The notes beneath the pieces are model-generated. The model saw nothing but the letters and a program-made list of their open reading frames with translations, had not been told where the DNA came from and ran no database searches. A stretch of DNA of 64,000 nucleotides, from NCBI RefSeq assembly GCF_963678635.1, contig NC_087065.1, positions 28,167,254-28,231,253 of the forward strand, in the 5' to 3' direction. The stretch is from Symsagittifera roscoffensis. Lineage: Eukaryota > Xenacoelomorpha > Acoela > Convolutidae. Both the position numbers and the translations under genes were made by a program. Positions 36,501-48,800 of the stretch are shown in pieces. The first letter of the stretch is position 1, and each line of letters starts with the position of its first letter.

Positions 36501-39500
36501 GAATTATGGTTTCAAGGGATATATTTTTTGAGGCGTAGATTTAAGCGCGTATATATGTTCTTTCGCTTTGGGTGTCACTGCGGATGGTTCGATCAAAAAT
36601 TCTAAAACATGGACATGAAGCGTTTTATTTTGAGACATCAATTTTGTTTACACGGGTCGTAATATGTTTTATCGCTCCGAGGTTACCTCTCCGTAAATGA
36701 CTCCTAATAACTTAAAAATTGTTTATGAACATCATCCAATACAAACAACAAGGTTTTCATCGTTACAGTTGTATCATTTTTTTTCAACCTAGAACTTCGA
36801 AGAAAAATTTGACCTCCATCTCTTTTTCATCCAGTCAAAGTCTTAAAACCTTGTCTCGTTAGTTAATTTTCACAGCCCTTACGGTTTGTTCTCACGTACT
36901 GGCAGGTTATTGGATGCATGCAGACGATTTCAAAAGGATTGTCTTAATATACGCTTAATATCCTGCTATCTATTAGTAATCCGGAAAATCTCAGACCACA
37001 GTAGCTTCTGCAGAAAACTATCAACCAGAAAACGAGGAGTATATTTTTTCTTTGAAAACTTAGGAAACGTTTGAAATGGCGGCTGCTATATATGGAAAGA
37101 AATATAGATAAATTCATATAATGCAGCAAAGTCAAACCAACTTTGCCTCTCCTCTGAATATTTATGGGTCGAATAGCGTAATTTATATTCATGTATGGGT
37201 CATGATTATTTTTCTGGAAAAAAATTTGGGAATGTATTACTTTCTACACATGTGCATTCATACACTTTAATTGTACTCTCTAATGCCTTTAGGCCTTCTG
37301 ACTCTATTATTGGGCCTTCTGACGCTGAAAGCGTAAAAGTTATAACAAACGTGATCGAGTTTTATTTGCAAAAACGGATACTGTTTTCGGCGGAACAAAC
37401 AATTACATTTTTGATTAAATTTAGTTCTCTCAGTTTCAGTCATTAAACTAAAAAGGTGTGATTTTTTAAATGCTTTCGAAATTCATAGTGCCTCAAGAGC
37501 ATTTGTATTTTTATTGAGTTTGAAATTGTTTCAAGTTAGTGTTTTCTATCTGTTTTTTTTTAACGGTTTTGATTATTTCCATTCGTCTGTTGGCTATAAT
37601 TTTTTTTTGTAAAAATTGTGTATATTGAAATTGTGAATCTCTATATGGCATTTTTTACTGTAGCCAGTTAAAACACAGTTTGGCCTTCTTTGTGAAAACT
37701 TCTTGCCGAAATGTCTGAGGACAAACAGAAAAAAAGTGAAATGTCAAAAAAAGTTAAAAGTTTTTAGTAATGGAAAAGATGTCTTTCATGCGCTTCCAGA
37801 GGTTGAAAAGTTCCCTCTGACAAAAATCCATTGTTTGAAAAAACACTTTTCGAATTTTTTTCATGCAATCGTTTTAGTTCATTGAATTTCATGGTAGTTC
37901 TTTTTCCTTTGTATGAACTTCATGACTCAATCTTCAACGTTTTAAATTTTATTTTTCAAAACCTATTCAAAGCTCATGTTACGGTTTGTGTAGTTTTATT
38001 TTGAGCTAAATTTGATATAAATTTCATCGAACAAACTTTGGTTTTTCTTGGTTTGTACTTGTTTTAACTTAGTAGATATTAGAAAGTTTTCAATTTCAAA
38101 TTTTATCTTTCGCCGTTCGACTTTTGTTAATTAGCTGTGGAAGAACAATGTCTGCTTACGCTTTCTTGGCTGAAGTGCCGCGTTGAGGGACTTTTGTGTG
38201 GTCAGAAGTTTTTATCGTAGATGCAATTTTTTTTTATTATTCTTTTTTCTTGTAAATTATAATTTAAATAGCCCTGATTCTGTTAAGTATGTTTTTCAAT
38301 TTTTTTTGTTGAAAGCTTCATTCGAACTAAATGTTTTCAGATTATGTTTATTGGTTTAGTTACCTTAATTTGTGTCGCTCTAAGGATGAAAAACTGTTGA
38401 TTAAAAAAAGTCAGGCAGTTTTTGTTGTAAAAATTCAAAGCTTCAAGACTTAATTGCTCAACATTTTTATGGTAAACCTTTTTTGTGTTTTTTTTGTTTT
38501 TGATTCCATGAGCGTCTACTTACGCATTGTCGGCTTAAAAACCGTCTGTTTAATTTAGTAAAACAATTTACGCTGTTTGTTGGGTTTCTTGAATGTTTTT
38601 TTTTCTTGACGGTTTCACCTGTGTGACAAAAACGGTTTGTTTTTTTTTTCTGTTGGAAGGAAGACAAACTCCAATATTGATCATCAGATATGCTATAATC
38701 AGAAAAACTATAATAACTTCGTTTTGTCGAAAATGAGTTTTAATTTTCTGATTTCCTTGCGGAAAAATGAAAATGCTTTGAATCAATTTTCTAAAAAACT
38801 GGACTTTTTTTCGTTTTGAAAAATGAAGAATTTTTGAAAACAATTGTTTCAAAAATTTGCTGGTAATACTTTTTAGTTGTTAAAAAATTAAATTGTTAAC
38901 ATCCTAACGAGATAACTACCAATGAATTTGATTAAAAAACGAGAAAAAGTGGAGATTGACTCTTTTGATGATTTCAAGAAGTTATTGTGCTGATGGTATA
39001 TCTGAATTAGTTTAATCATATCATGCTGATAATTAATGGCTACTCAGCTGATCTTTTCTTAAAAAGTGAAAATTAGTTTAGTCGCAAATTTCAAAAAGCT
39101 TTCACCTGGTAAAAAAATGTGTTTTTCGAAATTCAAATTCTTTTTTTCGAATAATAAAAAATTCAAACATTTTTTAGGAAGTAACTTTGGATGCAGTACG
39201 ATATTGTTTGTTTCCTTCATTTTTAAACAGATCTCATCATAGTATATTTCGACTAACTTACCTTTCTTTTTTCATTTGTTTAGCAAGTGATACAAAGCTT
39301 CGCTTCGCTCTTGTTTACTCAAATTTGATTCTAGAGTAAATTGACAGGTCAAAAAATTTTTGCTAAGTAAATTGCACATCAGATGTTTTCAAAAAAGACT
39401 CAATTGTGGGAAGGAGTTTGAACATGTTTTCCATAAAACTGAAGGGTTGACTAAGTTTTTCAACTCATTACAATATAAGTTTTGCTTTTGACATAAGTCT

Positions 39501-39797
39501 CCAATTTGTTTTAATTTGTTTTTGTAACTAAATTGCCTGGTTTTCGAAATACAATTTTTTTGCTATTGTTGGCAACTTAGGTTATTGTTTTGCTTTGAAA
39601 TAACAAAAACATGTAACTTCTTTATCTGTCTCTTTTTGAATTTTTGTGTTTTTTTAATATATGTAAGTATGTATGAATATATATGTATGTAATATATTAT
39701 CTTTGAATCGAAGTATCTAAGCATGTAGGTATGTATGTTTCAACGTATGTAAGTAAGCATATATGTTTTGATATAGTTTTTGTGGGTATGTTAGTGT

Positions 39798-39837
<40 letters not shown>

Positions 39838-42800
39838 ATGTATAAATGTATGTATGTATGTTTGTATGCATGTATTCATATATGTATTTGTGTGTGTATG
39901 TATGTATGTATGTATGTATGTATGTATCTATCTATGTATGTATGTATGTATGTATGTATGTATGTATGCATTCATGTATGTATCTATGTATGCATGTATG
40001 TAAGTTTTAATGCATGTATATGTATGTAGGTATTTTTTTATGTATGTATGTTTTGTGTGTATACATGTATGAACGATTGAATTTTTTTTCTGTATATACA
40101 TATGTTTGTATGTTTGTAAGCTTATATGTATGGATGTACGTTTGTTTGTATATATGTTTTTATGTATGTGCTTACGATTGTATGTATGTAAGCTTGCATG
40201 TATCAAGGAAAATAAATTTAAAACTATAACTAAAATTTAAGATGAAAGAAAAAAACCAAAAGTTTCTGGAACCTTCTAGAACTTTTAACTTGAAACTACG
40301 TATGTCAAACAAAAATTTTGTTTTCTACTTTTATTGACTTCAATTTTGCAATTCACACCAATCCTCATTAGCTTTGATTTTGTTAAAACATACAGTTATT
40401 TTAAACAGGTCAGACAAATTTAAAAACAAATCTATTTAAAAAAAAAAATTAGCTGATTGATTGTATTCTTTCTCATAATTACCTTTCATTTCATTTCCAT
40501 GTCATAAAATTTATGTATGTATGTATGTATGTATGTATGTATGTATGTATGTATGTTTTAATGTTTGTATATTTATGTATGTATTTTTTTATTGATATGT
40601 TTATATAAGCATGTGTGTATGTTTTTATGTCGTATATTTGTAAGTATGTGTGTATGATAGTAGGTATCTTTGTATGTAGGTAGATATGTATGTATGTATA
40701 TATGTATGTATGTATTTATGTTTTTGTATATGTTTATGTCTGTGTGTATTTAAGTTTGCTTGTTTCAAGTGAAAATATATCTAAAACAATTACTAAAACT
40801 CAAGCTGAAAAAAAAATCAGAAAATTTCTGGAACATTCTAGAAACTTTAGCTTGAAACTATATGTATCAAGCAAAGTTTTTTGTTTTCTCTCATTCTTCA
40901 TTTCAAAGTTGCAATTCATACAAATCTCTATTAGTTTTGATATTCGTAAACTTACAGGTGTATCAAACAATGTATATTTACTGAGAGGTGACACTGTTCT
41001 TCGGCATCTCAGAGAAGTTCATAACTAAAAAAAACCAGAAAAAAATGTGTTTGCTGTAATATCATTTTTGGAAACATTAGCGAAAGTCAAGACCATGACC
41101 CATAACTCCATGATAAACGCAAACTTGGTTCTGCTCCTCAATCAGCAGAGCTAAAGTTTACTACCGAGCAGCATACTGCCAAGAACTTTTTTCACTCGTA
41201 TAAACTGAAATTTCGGGATCAATTGGATCTACTCTCCTTAATGGAAGAATACAAGGCCGACATTCAATCTTTCCTTAGAAAGAAACTATCACAACTTGAA
41301 CTTGGACCAATTAAACTCCAGTTTTCAGCATTCGCTGATCTTATTAAGCCAATAGAAAAAAAACTAAAGTTTCTTAGTTTCTTACTATGCAAGTAGCAAT
41401 GGCAAAGCTATCATAACCGAGTTAGATGACGATGACTTCTACTCACTGGTTGATCAATTGTTAGCACGCTTCAAAGTTTCTGCAGGAGTGGAACTGGATT
41501 TTTTGTAAACTCACTCGAACATCAGGATTTTAACATCAACCTGTACAAGCCGATTAGAGGAAACAGTTACCTTGCAATTCCTGTTATGTTTAAAGACAAC
41601 AATTTACTTTTAAACATCAAAAATACAGATCAGCTATGCTTTGTTGACTCAATATTGGCGGTTTTGAGCCCGAAGCTTATCAATAATCAAAAGAAGCCTT
41701 CAATTAATCAAAAAAACTGTTGGACCAGCTTGAATTTGAAGATTTCGATTTCCCAATCGCAATACGTGATGTTCCTCAATTTGAGAAAATCAACTTACAA
41801 TTCGTCAATGTTTTTAATTAGAAAATCATCAATAAACGCCTTTTTGTTTGTCGAAAACTTTGTTTGAAACAATCAATTTGCTTCTTTTTTCCGATTGAGA
41901 AATTTTTCATTACTGTCTTTTTACAAATTTTAATGCTTTTATGACGAGACAGTTTGAAAAGTGTACAAACCGAAAAAAACTTCTGCGTGGGTTGCCTTCA
42001 TGGTTTTAGATCAGAAAAACTTCTCTACGCTCATTCGACACTATGTGGTGAACATGATGCGGTTTCAATTAAAATGCCCTCTAACGGAAGTAAAATCCGA
42101 TTCCAAAATTGGCGTAAATCAAGTATGAGCTCTTATGTCATCTACGCTGATACAGAAGCGATTTGTCCAAAAAAAGCAACAACATGGATTAAAAAGAAAA
42201 CGCCTTGCTCTTTTGGTTCTCTACTTGTTGATAGAACAACTGGAAAGTCCGTATATGAGTCTTCTCGTGGTATAAACTGTAATGAAAACTTTTTCGCTTA
42301 TATACGCAGAAAAGCTACTGAATACCTAGTTCGAAGCAAAAATTTACAAAAATAGTCATTTAAAATAGAAAACAAAAGCAATTACTTCTTGATTCAAAAA
42401 GTTGCGTCAATGGTCACGAACTGCTAGCTGAAGACAAATTAGTTGAAGACAAATTAACTTGATCATACAACCGGGTGCATCCTCGGAGTAGCACATAATT
42501 CATGCAACTTGAAAGTGCGCACTCAACCATTCACTCCCATTATTTCACAACTTGAGTCGTTATGATTCTCATCACTTAATCAAGAACCCCAACTTGAAAG
42601 AAAAGGAGAAATTGACAGTTGTGCATTGTAACGATTAGAACTACTTATCTTTCAGCTATCATGTGCTGGTGGGTGACTATATGACAAAAGAAGAAACTTG
42701 AGAACAAAATATGAAGAGTTGAGATTTCTTGATAGCTTTAGGTTCCTTCCAGAAACTTTTGATAGCCTTTCTAGGTTACTAACTGATGCTTGCTTCAGTA

Positions 42801-45800
42801 TTCTGAGAAAATAGTTCCCAGAATAAACCAAAACTTACTACTAAAACAAAAAAGAATATACCCATATTCCTATATTGATTCGCTTGAAAAGTTCAACGAA
42901 GAGAAACTGCCTAGTTTTGGACCAAATTCGACTAATACGCTTTCTGGAAAAATTGATGTCAGCAAAGAAGATGTTCAGACAACACAAAAAATTTGAAATG
43001 AGTTCGAATGTGAAAACATCGGTGACTGTCACGACTTTTATCAGAAGTGTGATAAAATACACCTCGCCGATGTGTTTGAAAAAATCCGCACTTTGTTCAG
43101 GAACACATTGGAACTTGACCCAACACAATACTACAGCGCTCCTAACATATGGCTAACATATCGTGGGATGCAATGCGTAAAACAACAAAAGCAGAGCTTG
43201 AATTGCTTACCGATATCGATATATATGCTTCTGTTTTGCGAAAAAGAGATTAGAGGAGGACTTAACGGTATAGGTGAGTAATTAAAAATGAAACGAAACA
43301 ACCCCTGTTTAGCCGACCGCGATTCAACAAAACCCTCCAGATATGGCTTGTTTCTGGATGTCGTGAATCTTTACGGAGGTTCAAAGACAAAAAAAATGCC
43401 CACCGGTATATTCAAATGGGTTGAAAAGTCACTTGAAGACATTTTGGTGGCATCGGATGAGAGCAAGGAGGGTTTTTTGTCATGGTTGATTTGCACTATC
43501 CCCTAAACCTGCATGATCCTCATAGTGATTTCCCCCTGGCGTCAGAAAAAAATGTCAATTAATAATGAGTTCATATCTTCGTATCAACAAAAGCTAAACC
43601 CAAAAAAGGAACTTACCAAAAAACTAACGGTGACCCTTTTTCACAAAAGAAAGTTATGTTTGTCACTATTGAATTGCTGAAGTTCTTGATTCAGCAAGGA
43701 CTGGAAGTCTCAATGATCAGAAAAGTACTTCAATTCGATCAGTCGAACTTCAAGGCGGTCTACATAGACCTTAACAATAAAAACACTCTACAAGGACACA
43801 GACTCGTTGTTCTATGAGATCAAAACTCAAGATGTTTACAGGGATTTACTGGAATTAAAAGAAAACAAAGCAACAAACCATTTTCTATTTGATGAATCGA
43901 ATCAAAAGGTACCATTAAAACTCTCAACGAGTTGAATGGGTGCATTGTAATGGAAACTGTTTTTTTTTTGAAACCCAAGGCCTACTCAATTGCTTACAAA
44001 GGTTGCGAAAACTCAAAAATCAAACAAAATGCTAAGGTAATGAACAGAACAGTGAAGACAACTCTTCGTGAAGACCAATCAGTCGATGACTTGCATTTCG
44101 AAGACACATCTGCGTGTAGCTATGATGACTCCAGCCGGTCAGAATCATCTTCAAATGACATTGAATGTTAAGTCAGTTTCGTTCTTCTGATCAAGGATTT
44201 TGGCAGATAGCGTCAATCAACAGTGATGAAGATGATATAGTTGACTGGGAAACGCATGTTCAGGAGTAACAAAACTTCAATAATCTATACATAGACAGTG
44301 AGGCAAAAGGAGACAACGCCGAGCCCCTTAGAAAACGTTTCAAGTCAAAATGAGCAACATAAATTTTCGGGTTGACAATGCAAACTCGCTTAAGAGCTGC
44401 AGGTTTCCTATATCATCGATCTATAATCTCATTTTGCAGCTGCTGAAAAGCAAAGACAACCCGTCACTTTCAATAGGTTAAACTTGAAATTCATGTGTGA
44501 GAAACTGGTACTTTTTTTTGTTAAAAAATTACTTTGAAATTTTAAAAAAAGTTGTTTCAGTTCACTTTCTTCACTTATATTTTCTTGCTGAGTCGGAACA
44601 AGCTAGCATTCTCACAAGTTTGAATTTTTCTGGGTTGATTTTTTGCTTTAAAAAACACCTAGCTGGAACTTTTTGATCGCATTTTTTATTGGGGGGGGGG
44701 GTTGTATGCAAACAAATCGTGACATTCAACCACTTTGAATTTTTTGTTTTGCGGCTTCGTTTTAGACTCCGATGAACAACTATGAACATGTCTGAACATG
44801 AGCACTTTTCTGTGCGCCAAAAAGAAGCTTTTTTTCAAAATGTCAAAATGTGGGAAGCCCTATTTGACGGGATGATTACTTATTTACCTACTCGTAAGCG
44901 AGAATTTAATTTTCCATAATGCGCTTAGGCAAGCCAATTGAACCTTATATTACTTTACCAGACGCAAATTTTATCAGTTTTCACTTAACGTAGCGGGTGT
45001 GGGATATAATGTTTTTAAAAATTGAAAAAAAAAATCCTTTTTTCGTTCTGAGACAAATTTCTAACCTAAATTGTTTGCATTGGAGTTAAGTTTTAGCCAA
45101 CATGTATTTGCGGTATTTGATTTTGCTCTTAATTTTTTCTTCATTCAGTTGAATCATTAGTTTCCTTAATTATCCTAAGCCCAGAGACACTAGATCACAT
45201 GAAAGCTAAATTTCTGCAGAAAATCTAAATTGTAAAACCATGCGTCGATAACAAGATATGATACTTCATCACATTTAACAAAATTCTGTCTTTAACTGGC
45301 ACACAACGCATAAACCAAACCAACAAAACTGTAGAAAATCACCAATGATGAATAAGATCAGCATTTTAAGCAGAGATTCAGATCTGACATTTGATAACTT
45401 CTTTGGACTTGTTTAGTTACTGCCGAGCAGCATACTGCCAAGAACTTTTTTCACTTGTATAAATTGAAATTTCGGGATCAATTGGATCTACTCTCCTTAA
45501 TGGAAGAACAGAAGGCCGACATTGAATCTTTCATTAAAAAGAAGCTATCACAGCTTCGATCAATCCAACTCCAGTTTTCAGCATTCCCTGATCTCATTAG
45601 GTCAATAGAAGAAACTAAAGTTTTTTAGTTTGTTACCATGCAAAGCTATCATAACTGAGTTAGATGACGGTGACTTCTACTCACTGGTTCATCAAATGGT
45701 TAGCTCGCTTCAAACTTTCTGCAGCAGCGGAAATGGATTTTTTGTCAGCTCTCTCGAACATGTGGATTTTAACATCAACCTGTACAAGCCGATTAGAGGA

Positions 45801-48800
45801 AACAGTTACCTTGCAACACCTGTTATGTTTAAAGACAACAAATTCCTTTTAAACATCAAAATTACAGATGAACTATGCTTTCTTGTCTCAATATTGGCGG
45901 TTTCGAACCCGGAGTTTATCCATAATCAACAGAAGCCTTCAATTTATCAAAACAACTGTTGTACCCGCTTGAATTCCCAATGGCAATACGTGATGTTCCT
46001 CTTTTTGATCCTCCTTTTGAGAAGATCAACAAACTATCCATAAATATTTCAGGTTAGAAAATGATCAATTAACGCCGCTTTTTTTGTCAAAAACTTTCTT
46101 TGAAACAATCAATTTGCTTCTTTTATCCGATTGAGTACTTTTTCATTACTGTTTTTTTTTACATTTTTTAATGCTTTTATGACGAGACAAATTGAAAAGT
46201 GTACAAACCGAAAAAACTTTTGCGTGCGTTGCCTTCATGGTTTTAGTTCAGACAAACTTCTGTACGCTCATTCGACACTATGTGGTGAACATGATGCGGT
46301 TTCAATTAAAATTCCCTCTAACGGAAGTAAAATCCGATTCCAAAATTGGCGTAAATCAAGTATGAACTCTTATGTCATATACGCTGATTCAGAAGCGATT
46401 TGTACAAAGCATTATGGTTGTAAACCTAACCCTGAGAAAAAAGCGACAACAAGGATTAAAAAGAAAACGCCTTGCTCTTTTGGTTCTGGATTTGGCGGTT
46501 TTTCTCAAGAAAAAGAGAAATTGACAGTTGTGCATTGTACCGATGATAACTACTTATCTTTCAGCAATCATGTGCCGGTGGGTGACTATATGACAAAAGA
46601 AGAAACTTGAGAACAAAATATGAAGAGATGAGATTTCTTGATAGCTTTAGGTTCCTTCCGGAATTTTTGGATAGCCTTTCTAGGTCACTAACTGATGCTT
46701 GCTTCAGTATTCTGAGACAACAGTTCCCAGAAAAAACCAAAACTTACTACTAAAACAAAAAGGAATATACCCATATTACTACATTGTTTCGCTTGAAAAG
46801 TTCAACGAAGAGAAAATGCCTAGTTTTGGACCAAATTCGACTAATACGCTTTCTGGAAAAAATGATGTCAGCAAAGAAGATGTTCAGATGGCAAAAAAAA
46901 TTTGGAATCCATTCGAATGTGAAAACATCGGTGACTGTCACGATTTCGATCAGAAGTGTGATAAAATACTCCTCGCCGATGTGTTTGAAAAATTCCGCAC
47001 TTTGTTCTGGAACACATTTGAACTTGACCCAACACATTACTACAGCGCTCCTAAAACATCATGGGATGCAATGCGTAAAACAACAAAAGCAGAGCTTGAC
47101 TTGCATACCGATATCGATATGCTTCTGTTTTGCGAAAAAGAAATTCAAAGAGGACCTAACGATATAGGTCAGAAATTATACATGAAATGAAACAACCCCT
47201 ATTTAGCCGAATACGATTCAACAAAACCCTCCAGATATGGCTTGTTTCTGGATGCCGTGAATCTTTACGAGGTTCAATGACCAAGAAAATGCCTACCGGT
47301 AATTTCAAATGGGTTGAAAAGTCACTTGAAGACATTTTGGTGACATCGGATGAGAGCAAGGAGGGTTATTTTGTCATGGTTGATATGCACTATCCCCTAA
47401 ACCTGCATGATCCTCATAGTGTTTTCCCCCTGGCGTCGGATTCAATGTCACTTGATAATGATTTCTTATCTTCGTATCAACAAAAGCTAAACTCAAATAC
47501 GAAACATACAAAAAAAACTAACGGAGACCCTTTTTGACAAAGAAAGTTATGTTTGTCACTATTGAATTGCTGAAGTTCTTGATGATCAGAAAAGTACTTC
47601 AATTCAATCAGTCGAATTTCATGGCGATCTACATAGATATTAACACTAAAAACACTCTACAAGGACACAGACTCGTTGTTCTATGAGATCAAATCTCAAG
47701 ATGTTTACAGGGATTTACTGGATTTAAAAGAAAACAAAGCAACAAACCATTTTCTATATGATGAATCGAATCAAAAGGTACCACTAAAACTCTCAACGAG
47801 TTGAATCGGTGCATTGTAATGGAAACTGTTTTTTTGAAACCCAAGGCCTACTCAATTGCTTACAAAGATTGCGAAAACTCAAAAATCAAACAAAATGCTA
47901 AGGTAATGAACAGAACAGTGAAGACAACTCTTCGTGAAGACCAATCAGTCGATGACTTGCATTTCGAAGACACATCTGCGTGTAGCTATGATGACTCCAG
48001 CCGGTCAGAATCATCTTCAAGGGACATTGAATGTTAAGTCAGTTTCGTTCTTCTGATCAAGGAGTTTGGCAGATAGCGTCAATCAACAGTGATGGATATG
48101 ATGTAGTTGACTGGGAAACGCATGTTCAGGAGAAACAAAATTTCAACAATCCATACATAGACAGTGAGGCAAATGGAGACAACGCCGAGCCACTTAGAAG
48201 TCAAAATGAGCAACATAAACTTTCGGATTCACAATACAAGCCCGCTTTATAGCTGCAGGTTTTCTATATCATCAATCTATAATCTCATTTTGCAGCTGCT
48301 GAAAAGCAAAGACAACCCGTCACTTTCAATAGGTTAAACTTGAAATTCATGTGTGAGAAACTGATGCTTTTTGTTGTTAAAAAGTTACTTTGAAATTTTA
48401 AAAAATAATTGTTTCAGTTCACTTTCTTCACTTACATTTTCTTGCTGAGTCAGAACAAGCTAGCATTCTCACAAGTTTGACTTTTTCCGAGTCGATTTTT
48501 TGCTTTAAAAAATCACTTAGCTGGAAATTTTTGATCGCACTTTTTTTGTTTGATACAAACAAATCGTGACATTCAACCACCTTGAATTTTTTGTTTTGCG
48601 GCTTCATTTTAGTCTCCGATGAACAACTATGAACATGTTTGAACATGAACACTATTCTGTGCGCCAAAAAGAAGCTTTTTTTCAAAATGTCAAAATGTGG
48701 GAAGCCCTATTTGACGGGATGATTACTTATTTAACTACTCGTAAGCGAGAATTTAATTTTCCATAATGCGCTTAGGCAAGCAAGTTGATCCTTATATTAC

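Noticed and set aside
39697-40229. Several 60-90-aa ORFs on both strands
   Set aside because: They are translations of the GT and GTAT microsatellite (runs of Val/Cys/Met/Tyr or His/Thr/Ile) and not genes.
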